Shown here one piece after another: positions 41,815 through 51,878 of a stretch of 64,000 nucleotides of DNA. The stretch spans positions 1 to 64,000 of the forward strand of contig NZ_JAUSMX010000018.1 in assembly GCF_030646115.1 (NCBI RefSeq), given 5' to 3'. Position 1 is the stretch's first letter. Each line of letters opens with the position of its first letter. Source of the stretch: Fluviicoccus sp. Its GTDB lineage: Bacteria; Pseudomonadota; Gammaproteobacteria; Pseudomonadales; Moraxellaceae. The notes under the pieces are model-generated. The model was not told where the DNA came from. It searched no databases and saw nothing but the letters and a program-made list of their open reading frames with translations. A program made the translations under genes and the position numbers.

Positions 41815-42927
41815 ATGACGACCTTAACCACCGGTACCACCTCCCGGCCCGGAAGAGACTTTGCCCCGTTTCAGCCCGTTCCGTTCTGGCAGCGTCAAGG
41901 CTACCTGCAAACCCACCTGGACTTCCTGCTGCGTGAAATCAGCCCGACGCTGTCACGCAGGGAGATGATGGCCCGGGTAGTGGAGGTGATTTCCGAAACC
42001 GCCGACACCAAGACCTTTGTGCTGCGTCCTCCCCGGCGCTGGCAGGGCTTCCAGGCTGGCATGCACTTGCCGGTGGCGTTGGAACTGAACGGCGTCCGGA
42101 CACGCCGCACCTATTCGCTGTCGTCCACACCGGACCAGTTCCGCCGCCATGGCACTGTCGCCATTACCGTGAAGCGCCAGCCCGGCGGCAAGCTGTCCAA
42201 CGCCTTGTTCTATAAACTGCAGCCTGGCCAATGGTTGCGTATCGGTCAGGCTGCCGGTGAGTTCACGCTGGCGAAGTCGTCACGGGACAAATTGCTGTTT
42301 CTGGCCGCCGGCAGTGGCATCACGCCCTTGTTTTCCATGCTCACTGCCCAAAGCGGCAAAGATATTGTCCTGATGTATTACTGCCGCTCGCCGGAAGAGG
42401 TCATTTTCGCTCTTCAATTGGAGCAGTTGGCCCGCACGCAGCCTGGTTTCACGCTGGTCATCCAGTTGTCCGGCCAGCACGGCCGCATTGCCCTGCCCCA
42501 CCTCAAGCGTTACTGCCCGGATGCCACCGAGCGCGATGTCTTCCTGTGCGGTCCGGGCGGCTTCATGACGTCTGCCAATAGCGTGCTGGATACGCTGGGC
42601 GTGGCGGCGGATCGCCGTTTCTGTGAAAGTTTCGGCCTGCACATCAACCCCACTATTACGGATGCCGGGGTTGCTGCCGATGTCGTCTTCACCCGCACCG
42701 GCCTGCAGGTTAAAGGCGATGGCCGCCATACCTTGCTGGAACTGGCCGAACAAGCCGGACTGACACCCAAATACGGGTGCCGCAGCGGACTGTGCCATGA
42801 GTGCACCTGCCGCAAGCTGAGCGGTGTGGTGGTGGATGCCCGCAGCGGCAAGACCCTGGGGCCGGATGCCACGGAAATCCAGGCGTGCATCGCCATTCCC
42901 CAGGGCCGGGTCGAGATTGCCCTGTAG
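41815..42927 (+). CDS. ferredoxin reductase with C-terminal 2Fe-2S domain
   Basis: RRTYSLSS, AAGSGITPLFSML, YGCRSGLCHECTCRKLSG. Confidence 0.93.
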   Translation: MTTLTTGTTSRPGRDFAPFQPVPFWQRQGYLQTHLDFLLREISPTLSRREMMARVVEVISETADTKTFVLRPPRRWQGFQAGMHLPVALELNGVRTRRTYSLSSTPDQFRRHGTVAITVKRQPGGKLSNALFYKLQPGQWLRIGQAAGEFTLAKSSRDKLLFLAAGSGITPLFSMLTAQSGKDIVLMYYCRSPEEVIFALQLEQLARTQPGFTLVIQLSGQHGRIALPHLKRYCPDATERDVFLCGPGGFMTSANSVLDTLGVAADRRFCESFGLHINPTITDAGVAADVVFTRTGLQVKGDGRHTLLELAEQAGLTPKYGCRSGLCHECTCRKLSGVVVDARSGKTLGPDATEIQACIAIPQGRVEIAL

Positions 42928-42984
42928 TGCGCCACCAGCGGTCAAAGCCCCCGAAAACAACCATAATCAAAATATGAGTGACGC

Positions 42985-44070
42985 GTGATGACTAAACCCG
43001 GCGTAGAAAAACTGGATGCCTTCGGCCAGGAACTGGATGCGCTGCGCGATGCCGCCATGGCCGACCTGGGCCAGCGCGATGCCAACCATATTCGCGGTGT
43101 CATCCGCATACAGCGTTATGCCGAAATCGGCGGCCGCGCCTTGCTGCTCTTCGGTTTCAGCCTGCTGGCGTGGCCGTTGGGCGTGGCGCTGCTGGCCCTG
43201 TCGAAAATCCTCAACAACATGGAAGTCGGCCATAACGTCATGCATGGCCAGTACGACTGGATGAACGACCCGGAGCTTCACTCCCAAAGCCATGACTGGG
43301 ACAATATTTGTGACCCGGACTCCTGGCGCAAAACCCATAATTTCGAGCATCACTCCTTTACCAACATTATCGGCAAGGACCGGGATTTTGGTTATGGCGC
43401 CTACCGCCTGCAGCACGATATGCCCTGGGAGCCGCGACACCGTTACCAGATTCCGTTTTATATCCTGATGGCGCTGTTGTTCCAGTGGGGTTTGGGGTTG
43501 CATGACCTGGAGGCCGAGCGCATCCGCGCCGGGGAAATCACCCGCGAGTCCAAGCAAGCGGTGTGGCGCACTTTTCTGCAACGGGCCAAGTCGCATATGC
43601 TGAAGGATTACCTGCTGTGGCCGTTGCTGGCCATGCCGCTGCTGGGTGTGAAGGGTTTTCTGGCGGTGATGCTGGGAAATTTCCTGGCCAATACCATTCG
43701 CAACGTCTGGGCGTCGGCGGTAATTTTCTGCGGACATTTCACTGATAACGTGCAGACCTTCCAGCCTGAGGAGTGCGAGAACGAAAGCCGGGGCCAGTGG
43801 TATTACCGGCAGATCCTGGGCTCCAGCAATTTTCGGGGCGGACGCTGGATGCATATCATGACCGGTCACCTCAGTTACCAGATTGAGCATCATCTGTTTC
43901 CGGATATTCCGGCGCATCGTTATGCGGAACTGGGGCCGAAGGTGGAGGCGATTTGTGCGCGTTACGGGGTTGCCTATAACACCGGGCGGCTGGGGGCGCA
44001 GTATGTGTCGGTGCTGAAGCGGCTGGCGCGGTATTCGGTGGAGCCGGGAAGGGAGGAGCAGTTGGTGTGA
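42985..44070 (+). CDS. membrane fatty acid desaturase
   Basis: His boxes HNVMHGQYDW, HNFEHHSFTN, HLSYQIEHHLFPD. Confidence 0.94.
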   Translation: MMTKPGVEKLDAFGQELDALRDAAMADLGQRDANHIRGVIRIQRYAEIGGRALLLFGFSLLAWPLGVALLALSKILNNMEVGHNVMHGQYDWMNDPELHSQSHDWDNICDPDSWRKTHNFEHHSFTNIIGKDRDFGYGAYRLQHDMPWEPRHRYQIPFYILMALLFQWGLGLHDLEAERIRAGEITRESKQAVWRTFLQRAKSHMLKDYLLWPLLAMPLLGVKGFLAVMLGNFLANTIRNVWASAVIFCGHFTDNVQTFQPEECENESRGQWYYRQILGSSNFRGGRWMHIMTGHLSYQIEHHLFPDIPAHRYAELGPKVEAICARYGVAYNTGRLGAQYVSVLKRLARYSVEPGREEQLV

Positions 44071-44078
44071 GGGAATCA

Positions 44079-44098
44079 GGCGGGGTTCAATCCCGCCC
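44079..44098. terminator. hairpin between convergent desaturase and GNAT genes
   Basis: GGCGGGGTTCAATCCCGCC. Confidence 0.5.
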
Positions 44099-44134
44099 AA
44101 GGGGCCTTTATGAAAAGCCCTTTGGAATAAAGGG

Positions 44135-44566
44135 CTACAGCTTCATCGACATATGATGACCCGCAAAAAGCATCCCCTTGCGCAGATACAACCGATGAGC
44201 ATCCTGGCGCTGGTAACCGGTATCCAGATGCATTTCATCGCACTCACGACGCTGGCCCTCGGCAATCAGCCAGTCCAGCATCGCCCCGCCCAGCCCGCCC
44301 CGGCGCTTGTCAGGATCAGAAACCAGGTCATCGACATAGAACACCCGGCCCCAGGCCATGAAAGACATGACCCGACAACCCGCCGCCGCCGCAATTTCCC
44401 CGTCCTGTTCCATATAAACCACCGAATAACCCTCGGCGGCCTGCACTTCCAGGCGACGTTGAAACTCCTCCGGCGTCAAATGCGGACGCAGGATAACGAA
44501 CAAACGGAAACATCCGGCGACATCCGCCTCGTTGCGGATATCCAGCGTCTTGACCTCAAAACTCAT
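44135..44566 (-). CDS. GNAT family N-acetyltransferase
   Basis: YVDDLVSDPDKRRGGLGGAMLDWLIAEGQRRECDEMHLDTGYQR. Confidence 0.9.
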   Translation of the reverse strand: MSFEVKTLDIRNEADVAGCFRLFVILRPHLTPEEFQRRLEVQAAEGYSVVYMEQDGEIAAAAGCRVMSFMAWGRVFYVDDLVSDPDKRRGGLGGAMLDWLIAEGQRRECDEMHLDTGYQRQDAHRLYLRKGMLFAGHHMSMKL

Positions 44567-44645
44567 GTTCTTGTTCTCGCGGGTACATCGCTCCCGTGAC
44601 AAGGGAGTGACAAGTGTCGAATCCTGCGACTTTTCCGCTCATTCG

Positions 44646-45368
44646 TCAATCAGTCATCTGTGACGGGCTGCCCGCCTGTCGCAAACCGTCCAGATCCAGG
44701 ATTTCCATTTCGCGGTAACTCAGCTTCACCAGCCCCTGCCCCTCCAGCTGGCGCAGCACCTGATTGATGGTTTGCCGCGACAAGGACAACATGCTGGCCA
44801 ACTGGTCCTGCGGTAACGGCAACACCCGCCGCGTCCGGTCCTGCCACTCGCCATAGCCCTCCGCCATGAACACCAGCCGCCGCGCCACCCGGATCGGCGC
44901 GGGTAGTAAAGCCGCCTCTTCCAGCGCAATGAAGGCGAAACGCATCTTCTGGCTTTGCAGCAGCCCGAACCAGAACCACCAACCGGGGTTGGCTGCCAGC
45001 ATCGCTTCCAGCGCCGCCTTTGGCACGCGCAGCACCAGCGACGACTGGTCGGCAATGACATCGTGAGTACGCGCCAATCCGTCAAACAGCGCGATTTCAC
45101 CAAACCAGCTGCACGGCTCCAGAATAGCCAGGATCGCTTCCTTGCCATTTTCACTGACACCCACCGTGCGCAACGCCCCGCGCACCACACAGTAGATGCC
45201 GTCAAAGGCGTCGCCGCGGGCAAACAGGCGCTGACCGGTATCCAGGGCATGCAGAACCGCACCGTCCAGCAGGGCGTCCTGCAAGGCCGCGGGCAGGCCG
45301 CCAAACCAGCGTCCGGCGACAATCGCCTCGCGGTGAGCGGTGATATCGGAACGGGAGGGAGACGACAT
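44646..45368 (-). CDS. Crp/Fnr-family transcriptional regulator
   Basis: cNMP-binding domain and C-terminal LPLPQDQLASMLSLSRQTINQVLRQLEGQGLVKLSYREMEILD; start re-assigned to MSSPSRSDIT. Confidence 0.93.
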   Translation of the reverse strand: MSSPSRSDITAHREAIVAGRWFGGLPAALQDALLDGAVLHALDTGQRLFARGDAFDGIYCVVRGALRTVGVSENGKEAILAILEPCSWFGEIALFDGLARTHDVIADQSSLVLRVPKAALEAMLAANPGWWFWFGLLQSQKMRFAFIALEEAALLPAPIRVARRLVFMAEGYGEWQDRTRRVLPLPQDQLASMLSLSRQTINQVLRQLEGQGLVKLSYREMEILDLDGLRQAGSPSQMTD

Positions 45369-45470
45369 AAGGCTAAAGTTCCGGATAAATTCCACCCAAG
45401 TGTCGGATAGATGACAAAAGGCCGTCAAGGAATTGACTATGATGATCAAACAGCAATGAGGAGCATTCCC

Positions 45471-45986
45471 ATGAAGACCCTGACTGACCACCTGACCATG
45501 TACGCCGAGTATCACCGCGACAAGCGCAACATCGCCACCCATTTCGTGGGCATTCCGCTGATTGTGCTCTCCATCACCACCCTGCTGTCCGTTCCGGCGC
45601 TGTCTTTCAATGCCGGCGGCCTGCACCTGAGCGCCGCCATCATTCTGGCCCTCTTTTCCAGCCTGTTCTACCTGCGCCTGGACCTCGCCTTCGGCCTGAC
45701 CATGACTGCACTGATGGTCAGCATGGTGCTGGGCGGCGAAGCCATTGTGCAGGCGCTGCCGGAACAGGCGGTGACGGTCGGCGTCGCGCTGTTCGTAGTG
45801 GGCTGGATCTTTCAATTTGTTGGGCATTATTGGGAAAAGCGCAAACCCGCCTTTGTGGATGACCTGGTCGGCCTGCTGGTCGGCCCGCTGTTCCTGGTGG
45901 CGGAAGTGGCCTTTGCCGTCGGTCTGGCCAAAAAGGAAAAAGACGAAGTGCTGCGCCGCGCCGGTCCCACCCTGACCCGTTCCTGA
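45471..45986 (+). CDS. DUF962/Mpo1-like (YGL010w-type) membrane protein
   Basis: YAEYHRDKRNIATHFVGIPLIVLSI, WIFQFVGHYWEKRKPAFVDDL. Confidence 0.9.
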   Translation: MKTLTDHLTMYAEYHRDKRNIATHFVGIPLIVLSITTLLSVPALSFNAGGLHLSAAIILALFSSLFYLRLDLAFGLTMTALMVSMVLGGEAIVQALPEQAVTVGVALFVVGWIFQFVGHYWEKRKPAFVDDLVGLLVGPLFLVAEVAFAVGLAKKEKDEVLRRAGPTLTRS

Positions 45987-45999
45987 ACCCGAGACGACC

Positions 46000-46953
46000 A
46001 TGAGCCTCGCCCTGCACGAACAACTGCTGTACACCCCGCACCACCGCATCCGTGAACTGCTGGACAGCGGCGTGCCGGTGCATGTGCTGGTCAACCCGGT
46101 GGAATACCATGGACCGCACTTGTCGCTGGGCAACGACCGCATTCTCAGCGAACGGCTGGCGCGCAAGCTGCACGACCGGCTGAATGCGGAACGGGGCGAA
46201 AACCATCCCTTCCTGGTCGGCGGCGTGATCGATTTCGGCAGCGACCCGACGCCGGGTGACGGCTCGGTAGGCATCAACTACACACAACTGAGCCGTCTGG
46301 TGACGGGCGTGGCGGACGGCCTGATCGCGCTGGGTACGCGACGGGTCATTTTCCATACTTTTCACGGTTCACCGTTCCACTGTCATGCCATCCATCAGGG
46401 CATTGAGCGTTTGCGGCAGGCAGGCATTCCTTCGCTGTCGGTATTCGACCTGCTGCTGAACGCGGTAATCAACTACGACGAAGCGCAATTCGCGCCACTG
46501 GCGGACTGTTTCGACAATCCCGCCGATTACCTGACCGTGCGCGACCGCCTGCCCTTCGACCTGCACGCCGGATTCTTTGAAACCTCGGTGGCGCTGTATC
46601 TGGCCCCGGACACGGTATCCGACATTTACAAGACGCTGCCGCCCTGCCCCGACCTGGATGTGCCGCGCGCACTGAAGCCGGTGACGCAGTGGCTCGAGCG
46701 GTTCCCGGCGATGTCGCGGGAGATTGAACACACTTCGGTGGCGATGGCGTGGATGCAACTGAAGCCCTTCCCCGGTTACACCAGCTATCCGTCACTGGCC
46801 TCCGCCAAGGCGGGGGAACTATTCATAGAACGGGTGATGCTGCCGCTGTATGTGAAAGCGAGTCTGGACGTGTTGTGGGGCGGGGCGAAGACGCCGCCGG
46901 CGCAGTTTGCGTGGCTGAAGCCATTGGCGGCGTTGCTGGGGGGACGGGTCTGA
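46000..46953 (+). CDS. creatininase family protein
   Basis: VHVLVNPVEYHGPHLSLGNDRILSE, VIFHTFHGSPFHCHAI. Confidence 0.82.
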   Translation: MSLALHEQLLYTPHHRIRELLDSGVPVHVLVNPVEYHGPHLSLGNDRILSERLARKLHDRLNAERGENHPFLVGGVIDFGSDPTPGDGSVGINYTQLSRLVTGVADGLIALGTRRVIFHTFHGSPFHCHAIHQGIERLRQAGIPSLSVFDLLLNAVINYDEAQFAPLADCFDNPADYLTVRDRLPFDLHAGFFETSVALYLAPDTVSDIYKTLPPCPDLDVPRALKPVTQWLERFPAMSREIEHTSVAMAWMQLKPFPGYTSYPSLASAKAGELFIERVMLPLYVKASLDVLWGGAKTPPAQFAWLKPLAALLGGRV

Positions 46954-46956
46954 AGT

Positions 46957-47090
46957 TCCCTCTCCCCTTGTGGGAGAGGGTTAGGGAGAGGGGTGCGGAA
47001 AGCGGCCCGGACACACCGGCAGCCCAAGCGCCACCGCCGTACCCCTCTCCCCGGCCCTCTCCCACAAGGGGAGAGGGAGATTTACCCCTT
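46957..47090. repeat. large imperfect inverted repeat (REP/BIME-like)
   Basis: CCCTCTCCCCTTGTGGGAGAGGGTTAGGGAGAGGGGT ... ACCCCTCTCCCCGGCCCTCTCCCACAAGGGGAGAGGGA. Confidence 0.8.
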
Positions 47091-47291
47091 CGCCGCCCTC
47101 TCCCTTATCACCGTCACGCTCTCCCCGCCAATCCCCCAGTTATCGGTGTTCACTTCATCAATCACCACCACCGTGGTGGCGGGATTCTTGTTCAGCACCC
47201 GTTGCAGCAGTTCCGTCACCCCGGCAATCAGCTCGGCCTTTTTCTCCGGTGTTGCGCCATCGGGCGTAATCTTGATGTTGACGTAAGGCAT
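47082..47291 (-). CDS. 4-oxalocrotonate tautomerase family protein
   Basis: 69 aa, starts MPYVNIKITPDGATPEKKAELIAGVTELL with N-terminal Pro. Confidence 0.9.
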   Translation of the reverse strand: MPYVNIKITPDGATPEKKAELIAGVTELLQRVLNKNPATTVVVIDEVNTDNWGIGGESVTVIRERAAKG

Positions 47292-47328
47292 GATGTAACT
47301 CCTGTTTACTTAACCCGCATGAGATTCT

Positions 47329-48501
47329 TCATTCACTCCGCCAGCGGCTGACCACCAGCGCCAATCCCCCCGCCAGCAAGCCCCAGAACGCCGAACCGAT
47401 ACCCGCCAGACTCACCCCGCTTGCCGTGACCAGAAAGGTGATCAGCGCCGGTTCACGCTCGCTTTCCCGCTCCAGCGCCGTCGCCAACCCGTTGCCGATG
47501 GTGCCCAGCAGGGCCAGTCCGGCCAGGGCCAGCACCAGTTCCTTGGGGAAGGCAGCGAATAACGCACTAACCGTGGCCCCAAAAATGCCGATCAGCAGGT
47601 AGAAAAACCCGGCCGATACCGCCGCCACATAACGCCGGGGCAATTCATGATGCGCCTCGCGCCCTAGCACGATCGCCGCCGTCACCGCCGCCAGATTGAT
47701 GGCGAAGGCCCCGAACGGCGCCAGCAGCAGCGTTGCCGCGCCGGTCCAGCCCACCACCGGCGACACCGGCGGATTGAAACCGGTGGCGCGGATGGCCGCC
47801 ACACCGGGCAGGTTCTGCGAGGCCATGGTTACCGCAAACAGCGGCACCGCCACGCCCACCAACGCATGCCAGGAAAACTCCGGCATCATGAACACCGGCC
47901 GCGCCAGCTCCAGATGGACGCTGCCCAAATGCAGCAAGCCTTGCGCCCCGGCCAGTGCGGTTCCCGCCGCCAGCGCGCCGATCACCGCATAGCGCGGTTT
48001 CCAGCGCCGCATCAGCAGGTACGCCGCAAACATCGGGAATACCAGCTCAAACCGGTGCGACATGGCGGCAAAGGCATTGATGCCGAACTGCAGCAAAATG
48101 CCCGCCAGCATGGCCGAGGCCATCGACAACGGAATGCGGTTCATCAACCGCTCAAAAATGCCGGTAAAACCCACCAGCAGAATCAGCAGCCCCGATACCA
48201 TGAACGCGCCGATCGCCTCCGGCAACGTGACGCCCTGACTGCTGATCAGCAGCGCCGCCCCCGCCGACGACCACGCCGTGCCGATGGGCGTGCGGTAGCG
48301 CAGCGACAGCCCGATGGACGTCACCGCCATGCCGACTCCCAGCGCCCACAACCACGACGCCGTTTGCGCCGCCGTGGCACCCAAGGCCTGTGCCGCCTGG
48401 AAAATCAGGATGCCGGAGGCGGTAAACCCCACCAGCACCGTCACGAACCCGGCCATCACGGCGGACAACGAGGCATCGCGGTACAAACGGACAGGCATCA
48501 A
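47329..48501 (-). CDS. benE: benzoate/H+ symporter BenE family transporter
   Basis: AVMAGFVTVLVGFTASGILIFQAAQALGATAAQTASWLWALGVGM. Confidence 0.92.
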   Translation of the reverse strand: MMPVRLYRDASLSAVMAGFVTVLVGFTASGILIFQAAQALGATAAQTASWLWALGVGMAVTSIGLSLRYRTPIGTAWSSAGAALLISSQGVTLPEAIGAFMVSGLLILLVGFTGIFERLMNRIPLSMASAMLAGILLQFGINAFAAMSHRFELVFPMFAAYLLMRRWKPRYAVIGALAAGTALAGAQGLLHLGSVHLELARPVFMMPEFSWHALVGVAVPLFAVTMASQNLPGVAAIRATGFNPPVSPVVGWTGAATLLLAPFGAFAINLAAVTAAIVLGREAHHELPRRYVAAVSAGFFYLLIGIFGATVSALFAAFPKELVLALAGLALLGTIGNGLATALERESEREPALITFLVTASGVSLAGIGSAFWGLLAGGLALVVSRWRSE

Positions 48502-48533
48502 ACGCTCCGGCAGGTTTCAGGGGAAACGCAGTA

Positions 48534-49142
48534 TCAACCTTTCAGGCCTTCGGCAGCCAGCGCTTCCTGCACCGCCGGGCGTGCGGCCACGCGCTGCTGG
48601 AAGCCGGCCAAAACCGGCCAAGCCGACAGGTCGATACCCACCATCCGCGTCCAGTTCAACACGGTGAACAGGTAGCCGTCAGCGACCGTGAACTGCTCGC
48701 CGAACAGATAGCTTTGCCCGTCCAGACGCGCACTAAGCAGGTCAAAACGCGCCGCCAGCATGGTCTTTACCTGTTCCTTCCACTCCGCCGGGGCGCTGGG
48801 ATTGAACAACGGCGAAAAGCTCTTGTGCAGTTCGGTGCTGATGTAGTTCAGCGTTTCCTGCATACGGTAGCGTTCCAGCGTCCCGGCAGCCGGAGCCAGC
48901 CCGGAAGCCGGAGCCTGGTCGGCAATGTACTGGACGATGGCCGGGCCTTCAGTCAGCAGGCTGCCGTCCGGCAACTGGATGGCGGGCACATAGCCTTTCG
49001 GGTTCACGACGCGAAAATCGCTGCCGTCGCTGAGCGTCTTGGCGCGCAGATCGACCTTCACCAGCTCCACCGGCAAACCGGCTTCGCGCAGGGCAATGTG
49101 GGGGGACAGCGAGCAGGCGCCGGGAGAGAAGTACAGTTTCAT
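48534..49142 (-). CDS. glutathione S-transferase
   Basis: MKLYFSPGACSLSPHIALREAGLPVELVKVDL, PAIQLPDGSLLTEGPAIVQYIAD. Confidence 0.95.
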   Translation of the reverse strand: MKLYFSPGACSLSPHIALREAGLPVELVKVDLRAKTLSDGSDFRVVNPKGYVPAIQLPDGSLLTEGPAIVQYIADQAPASGLAPAAGTLERYRMQETLNYISTELHKSFSPLFNPSAPAEWKEQVKTMLAARFDLLSARLDGQSYLFGEQFTVADGYLFTVLNWTRMVGIDLSAWPVLAGFQQRVAARPAVQEALAAEGLKG

Positions 49143-49258
49143 GATGTTTTTTCCTCATGGGTAGTCAGTGCGACATTCAGTGAGGCTAGCATAGTGATTT
49201 CAGTTATCGGGATAAATCCTTTATGATTTGATGATCCATTTCACAAACCGGGACAATC

Positions 49259-50248
49259 ATGGACCGCCTTGAAGCGATGCGCGTGTTTTGCACCGTCGTC
49301 GATACCGGCAGCTTCGCCGCCGCCGCCGAACGCCTGAACGTCTCCACCAGCGCCGTCTCGCGCTGGGTGGCGCAGCTGGAAAGCCATTTGCAGGCGCGAC
49401 TACTGAACCGCACCACCCGCCGCATCGGGCTGACGGAAAGCGGACAGGCCTATTACGAACGTTGCGCACAGTGGTTGCAGGAACTGGAAGCGATTGAATC
49501 GGCCGTGGGCGAGCAGTCGCTCAACCCGCAGGGCACCTTGCGCATCACCACCTCGGTGGGCTTTGCGCTGAACTACCTGTCCCCGGCGCTGGCGGAAGCG
49601 CGGCAACGTTTTCCGCAGTTGCAGTTTCATGTGTCGCTGTCCGGGCGGGTGGTGGATCTGGTGGAAGAAGGTTTCGACCTGGCGCTGCGCATTGGGCCGG
49701 TGGGCTCGCAGCATCTGGTGGCGCGCGAGATCGGGCAGACCACGCTGCTGCATGTGGCGTCGCCGGACTACCTGGCCGCCGCCCCGCCCTTGCAGGCTCC
49801 GGCGGATTTAGCTGCGCATGACTGCCTGCTGTACGAGCATGACACCGATCGCGGGCTGTGGCGCTTTACCGGGCCGGACGGGCAGTTGCATGAAGCGCGG
49901 GTGTCAGGGACGGTGCAGAGTGACAACTCGGAATTCCTGATGGAAATGGCGGCGCGGGGCCAAGGGGTGTTCAGCACGCCTTGCTATATTGCGCGGCCGC
50001 ATTTGGAGGCTGGCCGGGTGGTGCGGGTGCTGGCGGATTATGAAAGCGAGCGGCTGCCGATTTATGCGGTTTATCCGAACCGGAAGCATTTGTCGGCCAA
50101 GGTGCGGGCGTTTGTGGCTTTTTTTTCGGAGTGGATGCGGGAACGGGCTGCGAGGCAATGGCGAGAGGAAAACCGTGAAGAAATGACGGCGTATGGGCGG
50201 GCCGTGGATCGGGATGGAGTATTTAGTGACAGTGTGCGGAGCTTTTAA
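49259..50248 (+). CDS. LysR-family transcriptional regulator
   Basis: MDRLEAMRVFCTVVDTGSFAAAAERLNVSTSAVSRWVAQLE; divergent from the GST. Confidence 0.95.
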   Translation: MDRLEAMRVFCTVVDTGSFAAAAERLNVSTSAVSRWVAQLESHLQARLLNRTTRRIGLTESGQAYYERCAQWLQELEAIESAVGEQSLNPQGTLRITTSVGFALNYLSPALAEARQRFPQLQFHVSLSGRVVDLVEEGFDLALRIGPVGSQHLVAREIGQTTLLHVASPDYLAAAPPLQAPADLAAHDCLLYEHDTDRGLWRFTGPDGQLHEARVSGTVQSDNSEFLMEMAARGQGVFSTPCYIARPHLEAGRVVRVLADYESERLPIYAVYPNRKHLSAKVRAFVAFFSEWMRERAARQWREENREEMTAYGRAVDRDGVFSDSVRSF

Positions 50249-50466
50249 TATGGCGCCATTTTTTGGCGCCTGTGAGCCGCACTCCGACATTGTTGTTCAT
50301 AGCGGTTTCTTTTCCTGTTCATTCTGGATGAACCGGGTCAGCTCCTTCCCGCTGGGCGTCTGAGGAATTCAAGGCAGGTGAATGACCGCCTCCTGAGGGC
50401 ATTGGCTGCGGCCGGCGAACGTGGCAAACTCCGGGAGGGAGCTCATCCCTATTCCAAGGAAAACAC

Positions 50467-51120
50467 ATGTCCATAAAACGGTTGTTACGCTTGGCCCTCC
50501 TCCCCCTGCTGATACACGCCTTCCCGGCAATGGCCGGTGAACCGTCCGCACCGGCCTCCCCCAGCCGAGACGAGATCCGCACGATGGTGCTGGCCCAGAT
50601 GCCGCCCGCTCCCGAGGGCTTTACCTGGAACATGTTCCACAACGCGGTGTTCCTGGAACCGAAGGGCTGGTTCATTCATGACCTGCAACGCCCGGCTCAA
50701 GGCCCCGTGATCGCCACCCATGCCATGAGCCCCAAGGACTTCAGCCTGCAACAGCAGTTCGAAACCGGGTTCACGGTGCAAGTTTTCTCGAACCTAATGA
50801 AATACGGCAAACCGTCCCCGAGCAAATCGGCAGCGATGATGCAGTGGGACATCACCAAGAGCCACGCAAAAGAGGACATTCGCTATTTCAGTCAGGCGGA
50901 CAAAGGCGATTTCAAGGTCAGCTGGCTGGAATACCGTGACGCACCACCGGGACTCAAGCCGATAATCGTGCGGCACTTTTATTTGGCGAATGACACGACC
51001 GACAACCTGAATGTTTTCATCTTTGAAAGCCCCGAATCCAGTTGGAACCAAGACTGGAAGACCTACGGAGAGGTCATTTTCAAGCGGCTCTCCGCGATTC
51101 CTGCTTATCCGAATGACTGA
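50467..51120 (+). CDS. secreted hypothetical protein
   Basis: Signal peptide MSIKRLLRLALLPLLIHAFPAMAG; 217 aa; no family recognised. Confidence 0.65.
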   Translation: MSIKRLLRLALLPLLIHAFPAMAGEPSAPASPSRDEIRTMVLAQMPPAPEGFTWNMFHNAVFLEPKGWFIHDLQRPAQGPVIATHAMSPKDFSLQQQFETGFTVQVFSNLMKYGKPSPSKSAAMMQWDITKSHAKEDIRYFSQADKGDFKVSWLEYRDAPPGLKPIIVRHFYLANDTTDNLNVFIFESPESSWNQDWKTYGEVIFKRLSAIPAYPND

Positions 51121-51170
51121 TGGTACACCGGTAAAGGAGCGGGCGGCGGATGCCGGGACTTCCCGCCTCC

Positions 51171-51317
51171 GCTATAATCGGACAAGAATCCTATCACCGG
51201 TGCCATCATCAGCTTCAACAGCACCCTCACCACCATCCGCCAGCTTCACCTCAGCCCGCCGGACCCGCAGCGCCTCACCGCCCTCTGCGGCCCGTTGCAC
51301 TAACACCTGAAACTGAT
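51171..51317 (+). pseudogene. decayed duplicate of the phoH/ybeZ promoter and 5' end
   Basis: 51211-51317 aligns without gaps to 54668-54774 with 7 mismatches in 107 bp; start TTG is TTC and a GAA codon is TAA. Confidence 0.9.
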
Positions 51318-51318
51318 G

Positions 51319-51350
51319 AGGCTTTATTTCGCTCAGGTTTTATTTCGCTC
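51319..51350. repeat. 16-bp tandem repeat at the phoH-fragment/island junction
   Basis: AGGCTTTATTTCGCTC / AGGTTTTATTTCGCTC. Confidence 0.8.
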
Positions 51351-51708
51351 CCGGTTTTCTGCTGCGGTCCAAAATCGCGCGAGCATTTTCATCGCCATTT
51401 TGTAATTGTCCAGACACTGTCTGGACAATCTCTGGATAGCCCAGATAATACCGTCGAAAGAGATGAAAGTTAGATCGTGATGCGCCAGCGACACCGGATG
51501 CTTGCAGTTGCGCAGCTAAACGTTTGTAAAGACCTTCTCCATAAACGGCCCGATCCTGGCCGTTTTGCTCATACTCGAACAGGTAGGCCCCTATCAGCCA
51601 ATTGCGTAGCGTCAGGGCAACATTGACCTGCTTTTGGGCTTGTTGCTGGAAGTAGCGATTGGTTTCGGCGATGCTGGTGACCAGAGCCTTGAAGTCGTTG
51701 TGTGTCAT
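51340..51708 (-). pseudogene. truncated DUF1016 N-terminal (YhcG-like) protein
   Basis: 122 aa matching the DUF1016_N helical domain (NRYFQQQAQKQVNVALTLRNWLIGAYLFEYEQNGQDRAVYGEGLYKRLAAQL); the C-terminal nuclease part is missing. Confidence 0.75.
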
Positions 51709-51878
51709 GGATTTTATCTATCCGTTGGGGGTGAGTCAGGATTGCTTTGTGTGGCGCGCTAGGACAATGGAAACCCTGAGGGGTGATGCCCTACACCAAA
51801 ATCAGCGTAAGCATGTTAAGGAGACTCAGATGGCATTATTGTCACGCAGATACCGATAGTAATCGTACGGGACAACTT

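Noticed and set aside
45369-46277. N-terminal extension of the Crp/Fnr ORF
   Set aside because: Antisense to the DUF962 gene and creatininase; low-complexity composition. Start placed at 45368.
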